Shown here: in pieces, positions 16,335-24,470 of the stretch
Position numbering within the stretch: the first letter of the stretch is position 1
How the letters are laid out: every line of letters begins with the position of its first letter
Source of the DNA: Archaeoglobaceae archaeon
GTDB lineage: Archaea; Halobacteriota; Archaeoglobi; Archaeoglobales; Archaeoglobaceae
Assembly (NCBI GenBank): GCA_026985525.1
Contig: JALSQI010000051.1
Location: forward strand, 1-33,201
DNA: 33,201 nucleotides
Direction: 5' to 3'
Made by a program: the position numbers and the translations under genes
The notes under the pieces: model-generated
What the model was told of the DNA's origin: nothing
Database searches by the model: none
The model's input: only the letters and a program-made list of their open reading frames with translations

Positions 16335-17667
16335 GTCTAACTTTTTTCACCACTTCATCTTTCTTTTTTATAGCTTCTTTTGCAGCTTTTCTTATTTTTT
16401 CCATCATTTCTTCATAGTTTTCGGGTCTATTCTCTCCAACGACTTTCTTTACTGGTGTGTAAGCTGATTCTCTAAATCTGGGTTTAATTCTTTCTAATCT
16501 TCCACCTCTTTCCAAGTAAACTCCCTCCCCTTCTTCCACTCTACCCACTTCGTAAATCTTAACTCCCGCTTTTTTAACTACCTTCTTAACGTCCTTAGCT
16601 ACGTCCTCTTCGCATATAACCATTAGAGAGTCTATCGAAACTCCCATGAAGTCAACTCCAACTCTTTCGAACATTTCCATAACTCTTGGTTTCACGACTT
16701 TTTTAAGTTCTTCCTCGTAAAAAACCAGCCTTTTCTTAGACACTCTTGCTATCTCTTCCGCATCTCCTCTTATTCCACCGTTAGTGACGTCTGTCATTGC
16801 GTGTACTTCTATTCCTTCTCTTACTATTGGTTCACAAGCTCTTAGGAAGTCAACGTTTAACGTTTCTTCCACTACTTCTGGATAGCCGTAGTATATAGCA
16901 GTCGTACAGACAGTTCCCCCTCCCGCCCCCTCGCTGAGGAGTATTAAATCTCCATCCTTAGCATTCCTTCTCGCGGCAATCTTACTTCCAATCCCAACAC
17001 AACCGACTCCACCACTAAACCTCTCCCCAATAACCATGTCTCCTCCAATTCTCAGCGTACTTCCTGCAATAAGAGGAGTGTTCGTCAATTCACAAACGGT
17101 ACATATCCCAGCTATGTGGTCGAATATTTTGGAGACGTCTCCATCATCTGCTATGTGTATATCAGAAAATATTGCAACTGGTATCGCATTCATGACTAAA
17201 ACGTCTCTCATAGCAGCTCTCGTTACGTGAAATCCTGCTATAAATGGAAATTCGCTCAGACGGGAGTGAATTCCGTCAACTGAAACGTATATGTATTCTT
17301 TATCTTTATCTTTAACTTTTACGACTCCTGCATCATCTAAATCTCTACTGGAAATTACTCCTGAGACCTTAGTTGAAGCTATTATTTCAGCTATCATAGA
17401 GTGTACGAAGAAGTCACCTTCGCCTCTACTTCCAACTCCAGCTTCTCCAGCTTTAACTCCCGATTTGTAATAAGAAAGTAATGGCAACTTTTCTGCCTTC
17501 TTTGCGTTTTTAACTTCTAAAACGACGGCTTTTGAGAATTCTAACCAGTCCTCAGGCTTACCTCCTTTTATTTCAGCTATTCTCTCCGAAAGCTCTTTAA
17601 TTATCTCGTCACTTTTCTTTTCACTCTTTTTTTCCATCATTCTCCTAACAAATCCTTCTAAGTCCAC
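16324..17667 (-). CDS. AIR synthase-related protein (PurM/HypE superfamily)
   Basis: This 447-residue protein has the PurM fold signatures: an N-terminal Gly-rich substrate loop (GEAGVGSRGEGDFFV), DDAGVV and VSVDGIHS with metal/ATP-type aspartates, AMRDVLVMNAIPVAIFSDIH, and in the C-terminal domain VHAMTDVTNGGIRGDAEEIA. It belongs with the hydrogenase-maturation/selenophosphate synthetase-like AIRS proteins common in methanogens and Archaeoglobales, not with true PurM. A charged helical N-terminal extension of about 65 residues precedes the core, and a basic tail ends it. The GTG start follows GAGGTGAT. It is 4 bp behind the EamA gene in the cobQ cluster. An ATP-dependent activation reaction is expected from the family; the substrate is unknown. 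Confidence 0.82.
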   Translation of the reverse strand: MDLEGFVRRMMEKKSEKKSDEIIKELSERIAEIKGGKPEDWLEFSKAVVLEVKNAKKAEKLPLLSYYKSGVKAGEAGVGSRGEGDFFVHSMIAEIIASTKVSGVISSRDLDDAGVVKVKDKDKEYIYVSVDGIHSRLSEFPFIAGFHVTRAAMRDVLVMNAIPVAIFSDIHIADDGDVSKIFDHIAGICTVCELTNTPLIAGSTLRIGGDMVIGERFSGGVGCVGIGSKIAARRNAKDGDLILLSEGAGGGTVCTTAIYYGYPEVVEETLNVDFLRACEPIVREGIEVHAMTDVTNGGIRGDAEEIARVSKKRLVFYEEELKKVVKPRVMEMFERVGVDFMGVSIDSLMVICEEDVAKDVKKVVKKAGVKIYEVGRVEEGEGVYLERGGRLERIKPRFRESAYTPVKKVVGENRPENYEEMMEKIRKAAKEAIKKKDEVVKKVRLNF

Positions 17668-17671
17668 GTGA

Positions 17672-18097
17672 TCACCTCATAACCAATACTATCCCGCAAA
17701 CTATTAAAGCTGTACCCAGAAGAGTTTTTGGCAGGTTTACTTTTTCCCCTAATATTACTGCGGAGAAAATGACTGTTATTAGTGGATATATAGATGTCAG
17801 TGGAACTGTTTTACCTGCTCCGAGAGTAGATAGGGCTTTGTAGTAAGTAACCATCGCCAAACCTCCAGCTATAGCACCGGCTATTACGAGTAAAATTATT
17901 TTTTCAGCATTTATTGCCGAAAAATTCCACTCCTTTGTAACTGCTGCTAAAAATAATAGAGTTATTAAAGCCCCTGCACACCTCACTATGTTTGCCGGAA
18001 CTGGCAAGACTTTTGAATCCGATATGGCTAACTTGTCAAATAAAGGTGCAATTCCCCATAGAAACGCTGAAATTAGAGCAAATGCGAAACCCTTCAT
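17672..18097 (-). CDS. Half-size EamA/DMT-family transporter
   Basis: The 141-residue membrane protein has one EamA repeat with about five hydrophobic helices (ALISAFLWGIAPLFDKLA at the start, LLVIAGAIAGGLAMVTYYKA in the middle and ALIVCGIVLVMR at the end). Most EamA transporters have two such repeats, so this one should work as a dimer, as known for other single-repeat members. The motif LTSIYPLITVIFSAVILGEK is the conserved helix-8-like segment. It lies 16 bp after cobQ and 4 bp before the PurM-like gene on the same strand, so it is likely co-transcribed. Substrate is unknown; amino acids or metabolites are typical of the family. A link with cobamide salvage is possible only by position. 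Confidence 0.88.
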   Translation of the reverse strand: MKGFAFALISAFLWGIAPLFDKLAISDSKVLPVPANIVRCAGALITLLFLAAVTKEWNFSAINAEKIILLVIAGAIAGGLAMVTYYKALSTLGAGKTVPLTSIYPLITVIFSAVILGEKVNLPKTLLGTALIVCGIVLVMR

Positions 18098-18113
18098 AAC
18101 TTAACTAATAACC

Positions 18114-19511
18114 TCAGTTAGTTAAATTGATCGGGAGTTCAATGCATTCCTCTACGGTATTGGCAAACTTTTCTATTCTATTCTCAAATGGTCTAAATCT
18201 AACTTTTACGTCAAGAAACTTAGCTAAGGCTTTTACAACGTTTTCATTCCAGAACAGGGCGTGAGTGTAAGTACCCCAGCATAGAGAGTCTTCGCTAACG
18301 CAACCTTCGTCTTCAAAAACTCTTTTACCTTTAGCTTCCGTAACTCCTTTGTGTATTTCATAGCCTCTAACCTTTTCGCCTTCTATTCTATCGATTATAC
18401 AAGCGTTTCCAGTCACTACTCTTTCAACTCTTTTACACGTTTTTTTGTACTCTAAGAATGTTGTAGATGCGTCGAGTAGAGAAAAGCCTTTCATTCTTAC
18501 GTTACCGTGTTCAACTCCTCTGTCTATTATCTCCTTTCCTAACATCTGGTAACCGCCGCAAATTCCTATTACTGGCTTGTCTCTCGAAAACTCCTTAAGT
18601 TTTTTCTCGAAATTAAAATTCTTTAAAATTTTCAAATCTCTTATAGTGTCTTTACTACCGGGTATAATCAGCACATCCGTATTAAGCTCGTCTCTTGGGC
18701 TTAAAAAAGTGCAGATTTCTCTTATCGGTTCAAAATCTGTAAAATTTGAAATTTTGTCGAGCTTTACTATTCCGACTTTTCCATTTTTTGACTTCCACTC
18801 CTCTACGCATAAACTGTCTTCTGAAAAAACGACGTCCACATAGGGTATTACTCCGAGAACTTTGACTCCTGTAAGCTCTTCGAGCTTTCTTATTCCGCTT
18901 TCCAGTATGCTGGAAACTCCTCTTAGTCTGTTTATCACAAATCCTTTTACCAATTTTCTAACGTCTTCCGGTAAAAGCATGTATGAACCGTATAGAGAAG
19001 CGAAAACTCCTCCTCTTTCAATATCTCCTAAGATTATTATTTCAGGTTTTGCAATTCTTGCAATTCCTATGTTTGCTATATCTCTATCGTACAAGTTTAT
19101 TTCAGCTATACCCCCTGCTCCTTCTATTACAACGACGTCAAAGTCTTTTTCTAACTCTCTATAAGCTTTTTCCACGATTTTCATTAGCTCTGGAATCATG
19201 GAGTAGTATTCTTCGCTAAAAACATCTCCTACGGTTTCTCCCATTACTATCAGCTGAGAAGTGAAGTTACCTTTTGGTTTTAGTAGTATTGGATTCATTC
19301 TCTCATCCGGCTCTATTCCCGCCGCTTTTGCTTGAAAAGCCTGAGATATCGCTATTTCTTTTCCATCTTTCGTAACGTATGAATTCAAGCTCATGTTTTG
19401 AGCTTTGAACGGAGCAACGGAGTAACCCATTTTACTGAGTATTCTGCAAAGTGCAGCTGTAAAAACGGATTTTCCAGCATTGCTAGTTGTTCCGGCAATC
19501 ATTATAGCCAT
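18114..19511 (-). CDS. cobQ: Cobyric acid synthase
   Basis: The 465-residue enzyme (also named CbiP) amidates four side chains of adenosylcobyrinate diamide in cobamide synthesis. The N-terminal ATP-binding domain opens with AGTTSNAGKS (6-15) and contains FKAQNMSLNSYVT; DVVVIEGAGGIAEINL is the second nucleotide motif. The C-terminal class I glutaminase-like domain has the nucleophile Cys318 in GICGGYQMLG, YEIHKG (384-389), and His417 in GTYTHALFWN. All key residues are present, and length is slightly below bacterial CobQ (about 480-500). The ATG directly follows the hisB stop (TGAATG), so both are co-translated. Archaeoglobales need cobamides for methyl transfer. Confidence 0.96.
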   Translation of the reverse strand: MAIMIAGTTSNAGKSVFTAALCRILSKMGYSVAPFKAQNMSLNSYVTKDGKEIAISQAFQAKAAGIEPDERMNPILLKPKGNFTSQLIVMGETVGDVFSEEYYSMIPELMKIVEKAYRELEKDFDVVVIEGAGGIAEINLYDRDIANIGIARIAKPEIIILGDIERGGVFASLYGSYMLLPEDVRKLVKGFVINRLRGVSSILESGIRKLEELTGVKVLGVIPYVDVVFSEDSLCVEEWKSKNGKVGIVKLDKISNFTDFEPIREICTFLSPRDELNTDVLIIPGSKDTIRDLKILKNFNFEKKLKEFSRDKPVIGICGGYQMLGKEIIDRGVEHGNVRMKGFSLLDASTTFLEYKKTCKRVERVVTGNACIIDRIEGEKVRGYEIHKGVTEAKGKRVFEDEGCVSEDSLCWGTYTHALFWNENVVKALAKFLDVKVRFRPFENRIEKFANTVEECIELPINLTN

Positions 19512-20081
19512 TCAATCTAACACTCCTTTCGTGCTTGGTATTCCTTTACCACTTACCTTTCTCGCCTCTAAAAAAGCTACGGCAAACGCTTTAAATGCAG
19601 CTTCCATTACGTGGTGGGAATTTTTCCCTTTAACGTTCAAGTAAACGTTTATTCCTGAATTTCTACAAAAAGTGTCAAAGAAGTGCTCAAAGTTTTCACC
19701 CCTAATACCAGAATCTTTTACTTTACCTTCCATGTTCAAATATCCTCTACCGCTTATGTCCACACCGCAAATAGCAACTGCGTCGTCCATAGGGACTATG
19801 GCGTTTCCAAACCTCTTTATGCCCTCTCTATTTCCCAGAGCTATTGATATGGCTCTTCCAAGAGCAATCGCTACGTCCTCTACTGTGTGATGCTCATCAA
19901 CTTCTAAATCTCCTTCAGCCTTAATAGACAGGGCTATTTTCGAGTGTTTTGCAAAGCTCTTTAACATGTGGTCTAAGAAAGGTATTCCAGTATCTACATT
20001 GATTTCCCCTTCCCTGTCAAGATTTACAGCCACGCTAACTCTTGTTTCTTCTGTTTCTCTACTAAATTCAGCTTCACGCAT
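19512..20081 (-). CDS. hisB: Imidazoleglycerol-phosphate dehydratase
   Basis: The 189-residue enzyme catalyses the sixth step of histidine synthesis. It shows the two manganese-binding repeats of the family: DEHHTVEDVAIALG (His64/His65) and GKNSHHVMEAAFKAFA (His154/His155), together with GIPFLDHMLKSFAKH and MDDAVAICGVDISGRGYL. It is a single-function HisB without the phosphatase domain of enterobacteria, as usual in archaea. Length is normal. It is followed immediately by cobQ and preceded, after 22 bp, by ino1 on the same strand. No other his gene is in this window, so it is scattered from the rest of the pathway; the HisA-like protein at 14896-15603 is not considered a true pathway member. 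Confidence 0.97.
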   Translation of the reverse strand: MREAEFSRETEETRVSVAVNLDREGEINVDTGIPFLDHMLKSFAKHSKIALSIKAEGDLEVDEHHTVEDVAIALGRAISIALGNREGIKRFGNAIVPMDDAVAICGVDISGRGYLNMEGKVKDSGIRGENFEHFFDTFCRNSGINVYLNVKGKNSHHVMEAAFKAFAVAFLEARKVSGKGIPSTKGVLD

Positions 20082-20103
20082 ATTAAAAAAATGTTTGAAT
20101 TGT

Positions 20104-21273
20104 TTAAATCAATTCCTCAAACCACCTCTTCAAAATCTTGAACTGCTCGTGGGTGTTAACAACGTTTGTATCCATTGGACTCTTGAAGAAGAACCCCATT
20201 TCCTTAACAACCCCGCTTATTCCTTTTTTCTTCGCAAACAGTAGAAATCTTGCTATATCTATTAGCAGTGGTGCTGCAACTATTGCGTCTATTCCATCCC
20301 ATATAAAGTAGAACTTCATCTTTGTTCCTAAGAATCCCTCGAAGTGTATGAAGTCGAATGCAGTTTTGTTGTCCACGAGGCTTGGGAAGAACTGTATCTC
20401 AGTTATGCTGTACGGAGAATATCCGAGGACTTTCTCTAAAACTCTATCTTTACTAACTACTTTGCTTTCCTTGTTATCTCTGTGAGATAATACTTTTCCA
20501 TCCAAATCTCCAAGTATATTGTAGCTCATCCACCCAAGCACTTTTAGATTTCTATATAGAAACATAGGTGCTAAGGTTGTTTTTACGAGCGTTTCTCCAG
20601 TTTTTCCATCGTTTCCTGCGTGTGGAACTTTTCTCTCTTCTGCCAACTCTTTTAACGCTGGAATACTCGAACCAACGCTTGGAGTAAAGTTTGCGTAAGG
20701 TATTCCAAGCTTTAAGGAGGCGTAGGCGTAAAGCATGCTTGCAGTGGCGTATTTCTTTTCGTCGTTTTCAATCATTTCTTCGAACTTGTCGAGACTTTCG
20801 TGGTAATCGCTTTTAGCCGGTAGAGGTTCTGTAGAAGCTACGTTTATTACGACTGTTTCCTCATCTGCAAACTCTTTTATGTCCTTCTCTATTCTCTCCA
20901 CGATTTCTGAGAGAGTCAAATTATCTAAGGTTTCTATTTCTCCCAACTCTTCTATTCCGCTTCCACAGTTTAAAGCAGTACCCTTTTTAGCATTTATTCT
21001 TTTCAGCTCTTCTTTTACGTTTTCTAACAGGTTTATGTCGTAGTGCCTGTTCAAATTCCAGTGTTCAATAGCCGCCTCGTAAGCGTTTTTTAGAGGTCTT
21101 ATGTCGTGCCCCCCGAACTCAAACCTTAGTGGAGCAAACTTTTCTATTCCTTCAAACCACGGTAATTCTGAGACGAGTCCAGTTTTTCCTATGTTTCCTT
21201 TTTCTAAGTTCTTTCCTCCGACCATTGCAGTGGTTGAAACTATCCCATAAGCACCTATTATCCACAATTTCAA
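20104..21273 (-). CDS. ino1: Myo-inositol-1-phosphate synthase
   Basis: The enzyme converts glucose-6-phosphate to L-myo-inositol-1-phosphate with NAD, feeding archaeal inositol lipids and the heat-protective solute di-myo-inositol phosphate. The start LKLWIIGAYGIVSTTAMVG contains the NAD-binding GxYGxxS motif; NCGSGIEELGEIETL, VPHAGNDGKTGETLVKTTLA and GWMSYNILGDLDGKVLS are conserved, and the whole protein is similar to the Archaeoglobus fulgidus enzyme (about 390 residues). The TTG at 21273 is the better start: an upstream in-frame GTG at 21282 is part of the strong ribosome site GGAGGTGAT, and the family N-terminus aligns with the TTG. It lies divergent to the CPSF-type nuclease, with hisB following. 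Confidence 0.95.
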   Translation of the reverse strand: MKLWIIGAYGIVSTTAMVGGKNLEKGNIGKTGLVSELPWFEGIEKFAPLRFEFGGHDIRPLKNAYEAAIEHWNLNRHYDINLLENVKEELKRINAKKGTALNCGSGIEELGEIETLDNLTLSEIVERIEKDIKEFADEETVVINVASTEPLPAKSDYHESLDKFEEMIENDEKKYATASMLYAYASLKLGIPYANFTPSVGSSIPALKELAEERKVPHAGNDGKTGETLVKTTLAPMFLYRNLKVLGWMSYNILGDLDGKVLSHRDNKESKVVSKDRVLEKVLGYSPYSITEIQFFPSLVDNKTAFDFIHFEGFLGTKMKFYFIWDGIDAIVAAPLLIDIARFLLFAKKKGISGVVKEMGFFFKSPMDTNVVNTHEQFKILKRWFEELI

Positions 21274-21467
21274 TTCTATCACCTCCCCTAAAATGTTGTA
21301 GTGAAAAAGCTGTGATAGTTTTTCGACAGTTTTTCAAATCTCCATAGAAGAGGACTTAAAAAGTTTGCTTTAACTTGCCTACTGTTTATACGGTTTATAC
21401 AGTTTATGCTATCTTAAAAACTAAGACACCGAAACGTATATATTCTCAGTCGAAAACCCTTAGAGGA
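21274..21467. promoter_or_regulatory. Divergent control region of ino1 and CPSF-type nuclease
   Basis: For ino1 (minus) a TATA-like CTTTTTAAG lies at 21354-21363, giving a leader of about 50-60 bases with GGAGGTGAT. For the plus gene GTATATAT at 21436-21443 is about 27 bp before the ATG at 21468, which fits a leaderless or very short leader. Between them three tandem 9-bp units sit at 21383-21409. The region thus has separate promoters with a possible regulator site between them. Confidence 0.6.
21383..21409. repeat. Three tandem 9-bp repeats (NGTTTATAC)
   Basis: TGTTTATAC, GGTTTATAC and AGTTTATGC follow each other without a gap. The array sits about 20-45 bp upstream of the ino1 TATA element and about 30 bp upstream of the TATA element of the divergent nuclease gene, where an activator or repressor could act on either. 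Nine-base spacing is near one helical turn, so three protein subunits would bind on roughly one face. Confidence 0.65.
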
Positions 21468-22691
21468 ATGGCTGTAATACACTTTCTTGGAGGTTGCAGG
21501 GAGGTTGGAAGGTCTGCGGTGTTAGTTGACAGTATCATGCTCGACTACGGCATGAAACCTTCCTCTCCTCCAGAGTTTCCATTAAACGGAGTTTCACCGT
21601 CGGAGGTAATAATAACTCACGCTCACCTCGACCACGTTGGAGTTGCGCCGAACCTCGTTGACTTGAGTCCGGGAATTTACATGACTCCACCATCAAGAGA
21701 GCTTTCTTACTTATTGCTTAAAGATTCTATGAACATAATGGAATGCCCTCCGTACACTAAGAGGGAGTTTAGGCAGTTTGATAGCAGTATAATAGAAGTT
21801 GACTTCTGCGAGCCGTTTGAAGTTGCAGGCTGGGAAGTTACGTTATACAACGCTGGACACATCCCCGGAAGTGCAATGGTTCACATGTCGAGGGATGTTA
21901 ACCTACTCTACACTGGAGACATAAAACTTGAAGATACGAGATTAATGAATAGAGCGGATACTAAGTTTCCAGAAACTGATGTGCTGATATTGGAAAGTAC
22001 TTATTTTGGGGTTGTACATCCTGAGAGAGAGGAACTTGAAAAGGAATTCGTGGAAAGCGTAGTGGAGACCTTAGACGTGGGAGGACACGCTATAATTCCA
22101 GCTTTTGCAGTTGGAAGAACGCAGGAGATACTAATGATTTTGGAGAAACACGGGATAACTCCATACGTTGACGGAATGGGCAAAGAGGTTGGTAAAATAC
22201 TTGAGGACTATCCGGAGTACATAAAAAGTGCGAAGGGATTGAGAAAAGCTTTGAGTAAAGCCATTCCAGTGGAAAGGGGTAAGAGGGAAAAAGTACTCGA
22301 AGAACCGGCGGCTATAGTAACTACTGCTGGAATGCTAAATGGAGGACCAGCTATGTTTTACATATCGAGGTTATACAACGATGAGAAATCCAAGATTCTG
22401 CTTACGGGATATCAGGTTGAAGGAACTAATGGGGATATGGCATTAAAAACTGGCACTTTGAATCTGGGTAACAGAACTGTTAAGCTTAAAATGGGCGTTG
22501 AACAATACGACTTCTCAGCTCACGCTGACGATGAACAGTTAAAAGAGTTCGTAAGAATATCGGCGGATAGAGGTGTAGAAGTCGTTTTTACTGTTCACGG
22601 AGAAGAGTGCGAAAAATTTGCCGAATGGATTGAAAACGAAGTTGGAATTGAAGCATACGCACCTAAGAACGGAGAAGTTTACGTCATTTAA
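21468..22691 (+). CDS. CPSF-type metallo-beta-lactamase/beta-CASP ribonuclease (aCPSF2-like)
   Basis: From the ATG at 21468 the protein has 407 residues. HAHLDH (51-56) is the zinc motif of the metallo-beta-lactamase fold; GHIPGSAMV, LLYTGDIKLEDTRL and ILESTYFG continue it, and the beta-CASP domain follows with AIIPAFAVGRTQEIL and TTAGMLNGGPAMFYI, ending with FSAHADDEQL and FTVHGEECEKF. No N-terminal KH domains are present, so it is the shorter archaeal CPSF class, which acts as an endo- and/or exoribonuclease in RNA processing and decay. A longer frame from 21375 lacks family support and would include the promoter. It ends one base before the convergent guaA stop. Confidence 0.93.
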   Translation: MAVIHFLGGCREVGRSAVLVDSIMLDYGMKPSSPPEFPLNGVSPSEVIITHAHLDHVGVAPNLVDLSPGIYMTPPSRELSYLLLKDSMNIMECPPYTKREFRQFDSSIIEVDFCEPFEVAGWEVTLYNAGHIPGSAMVHMSRDVNLLYTGDIKLEDTRLMNRADTKFPETDVLILESTYFGVVHPEREELEKEFVESVVETLDVGGHAIIPAFAVGRTQEILMILEKHGITPYVDGMGKEVGKILEDYPEYIKSAKGLRKALSKAIPVERGKREKVLEEPAAIVTTAGMLNGGPAMFYISRLYNDEKSKILLTGYQVEGTNGDMALKTGTLNLGNRTVKLKMGVEQYDFSAHADDEQLKEFVRISADRGVEVVFTVHGEECEKFAEWIENEVGIEAYAPKNGEVYVI

Positions 22692-22692
22692 C

Positions 22693-23247
22693 TTAACTTT
22701 TACATATCTTTACGAAATTTCTGTAGAAATCTTCTCCCCTTTCGGTGTGGTAAACTTCTGGATGCCACTGAACGCCGTATATTGGCTTTGACTTGTGTCT
22801 CATCGCTTCTATTTTGCATATGTCGGATGTTGCAAGTAACTTGAAGCATTCTGGTAATTTTTTCACTTCGTCGGCGTGGCTTGCCCACACCTTCAGTTTT
22901 TCTGGCAGACCTTCAAATATTTCGTCTTTTTCCACTAACTTGACTTCTACTTCAGCGTATCCACCAATTCTACCCTTTCCCACATCTCCACCAAATATTT
23001 TTGCGAGGAGCTGATGGCCTAAGCATATACCAAGTATCGGTACGCTCAGCTCTTTAACGTAAACTTCACAGTTCCCAGTTCTATCGAGGGATGGTCCCCC
23101 TCCAAGAATTATTCCGTCTGCATCTTTCAGCTTTTCTACTGGAGTCGTGTTTTCCACTAATTTTGCTTCAACTCCTATATCTCTAAGGGTTCTCTGTATT
23201 AAGTGGTTGTATTGCCCGAAGTTGTATATCACGTATATCTTGACCAT
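22693..23247 (-). CDS. guaA: GMP synthase, glutaminase subunit A
   Basis: This 184-residue class I glutamine amidotransferase provides ammonia for GMP synthesis from XMP. In archaea it is encoded apart from the ATP-pyrophosphatase subunit B, which is not in this window. The catalytic triad is visible: Cys75 in [10 protein letters not shown], His162 and Glu164 in GVQWHPEV. The motif [12 protein letters not shown] and the short length identify the GuaA-A type rather than PabA/TrpG or CarA. The start ATG at 23247 has no Shine-Dalgarno and lies 27 bp from a central TATA-like element, so it is probably leaderless. It is divergent to a glycosyltransferase gene. Confidence 0.94.
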   Translation of the reverse strand: MVKIYVIYNFGQYNHLIQRTLRDIGVEAKLVENTTPVEKLKDADGIILGGGPSLDRTGNCEVYVKELSVPILGICLGHQLLAKIFGGDVGKGRIGGYAEVEVKLVEKDEIFEGLPEKLKVWASHADEVKKLPECFKLLATSDICKIEAMRHKSKPIYGVQWHPEVYHTERGEDFYRNFVKICKS

Positions 23248-23298
23248 AGTAACGGAAAAAACATTAAACGTTATTAACGTTGTCGTCTAAATTTAATT
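23248..23298. promoter_or_regulatory. Compact bidirectional promoter, guaA / glycosyltransferase
   Basis: Only 51 bp separate the two ATG codons. GTTATTAAC (23270-23278), a near-perfect palindrome, sits about 27 bp from the guaA start and 25 bp from the glycosyltransferase start, so one A/T element could serve both leaderless genes. It is overlapped by two copies of AACGTT (23267-23272 and 23276-23281), three bases apart, which together form a 15-bp palindrome. Neither gene has a ribosome site. Confidence 0.6.
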
Positions 23299-24450
23299 AT
23301 GGAGTCCCTTGGTTTTGTTACGAGATACCCACCTACGCATTGCGGAATAGCTGAATACTCTAAGTTTTTGATCTCCGCTCTAAAGTTTTTGAACCCCCAG
23401 TTGAAAATAACCGTTTTTACGACTGATGAATCTTTTAAGGAGCCTTATTACGACGAGATGGGAATAAAAGTAATTCCGTGTTTTAAAAGATTTGAAAAAG
23501 ATTACTCCGAACTAATAGATGCAGTTTCGGAGGAAAAAGTGGACGTTTTACACGTCCAGCACGAGTATGGAATTTTTGGCTTTGGTAGAGAAATAATCGA
23601 TGCACTATCTGAGCTAAGGGATTGCGTTAAAGCTAACGTTATAACCATGCACACTGTTGAGCATCCTTATACAGCGAGAAAAGGAACTCTTGAATTTCAG
23701 AAGGAATTAAATGAAGTGGACGCGGTGATAATTCACAGCGATTTACAGGAGTTTGAGTTATTAGTTCAGGGAGTAAACCCGTCTAAATTGCATCAAATTC
23801 CTCACGGAACTCTCATAAATCCGTATCTCGGCTACACAAAGCAGTACTTAGCTGACAGTCTTGGGATTAAAGAAGGCTTTAGGGGATTAGTTCTAACGAT
23901 TCCCGGATTCATGAGAAAAGACAAAGGAGTTGATGTTTTACTTGAGGCTCTTGACATAGTTGGAGATTTGAAGTTAACTCTGATACTTGCTGGAGAGCCG
24001 AAAGATGAAGCTGTGAAGGAGCTTGTAGAGAGCTTTAAATCGAAGACAATACTTATAGAGCGATACCTTTCGAGCGACGAAATACTTAAAGTAGTTGCAC
24101 TGGCAGATGCAGTCGTTTTACCCTACAAAGATAGGCCGGGAGCTTACGCTGTTAGCGGAATTCTTCACCTTTCAATGGGAGGTTTAAAGCCTATAATTGG
24201 AAGTAGAGTTCCGAGATTGGTTGAACTTTGCCAACATTCCCCGTGGCTTACAGTTCCAGCATCAAATCCCGAAGAACTTGCCAAGAGAATAAGGTGGCTT
24301 GATAAAAATTACGAGTTCACGGTTTCTTACATGCACGAGCTCTACGCTTACGCTGCGGAAACTCAGTGGGTTAACGTAGCTCACGAGCATTACAAGTTGT
24401 ACTGTTACCTCCTCGGAAAGTTTAAGAGCATTCCTAAAACTTTATATTAA
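23299..24450 (+). CDS. Glycosyltransferase, GT4 family
   Basis: The 383-residue protein has the GT-B fold of group 1 glycosyltransferases. The N-terminal domain begins GFVTRYPPTHCGIAEYSKFL with the Gly of the acceptor loop, then VDVLHVQHEYGIFG, and the second domain has LTIPGFMRKDKGVDVLLEAL, LTLILAGEPKDEAV, and LADAVVLPYKDRPGAYAVSG. The latter replaces the usual EGxGxxxLE nucleotide motif by a GAYAVSGIL form, as in some mannosyl- and trehalose-type GT4 enzymes. It probably moves a sugar from a nucleotide donor onto a glycan, lipid or solute; donor and acceptor are not known. It is followed after 20 bp by a YlbF-family gene. Confidence 0.88.
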   Translation: MESLGFVTRYPPTHCGIAEYSKFLISALKFLNPQLKITVFTTDESFKEPYYDEMGIKVIPCFKRFEKDYSELIDAVSEEKVDVLHVQHEYGIFGFGREIIDALSELRDCVKANVITMHTVEHPYTARKGTLEFQKELNEVDAVIIHSDLQEFELLVQGVNPSKLHQIPHGTLINPYLGYTKQYLADSLGIKEGFRGLVLTIPGFMRKDKGVDVLLEALDIVGDLKLTLILAGEPKDEAVKELVESFKSKTILIERYLSSDEILKVVALADAVVLPYKDRPGAYAVSGILHLSMGGLKPIIGSRVPRLVELCQHSPWLTVPASNPEELAKRIRWLDKNYEFTVSYMHELYAYAAETQWVNVAHEHYKLYCYLLGKFKSIPKTLY

Positions 24451-24451
24451 T
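24439..24451 (+). promoter_or_regulatory. TATA box of the YlbF-family gene, inside the glycosyltransferase stop
   Basis: ACTTTATATTAAT lies 20-32 bp before the ATG at 24471 and spans the last codons and TAA stop of the glycosyltransferase. The match to the archaeal TATA consensus and the spacing indicate a separate leaderless transcript for the downstream gene rather than pure operon read-through. Confidence 0.6.
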
Positions 24452-24470
24452 CCGTTTTTCTCTAAATTTT

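Noticed and set aside
17036-17230. Plus-strand frame within the PurM-like gene
   Set aside because: Short shadow frame in a conserved gene, no start signals.
21375-21467. 31-residue N-terminal extension of the CPSF-type nuclease
   Set aside because: It contains the tandem repeats and the TATA element and does not resemble the family; the ATG at 21468 fits the domain start and promoter spacing.
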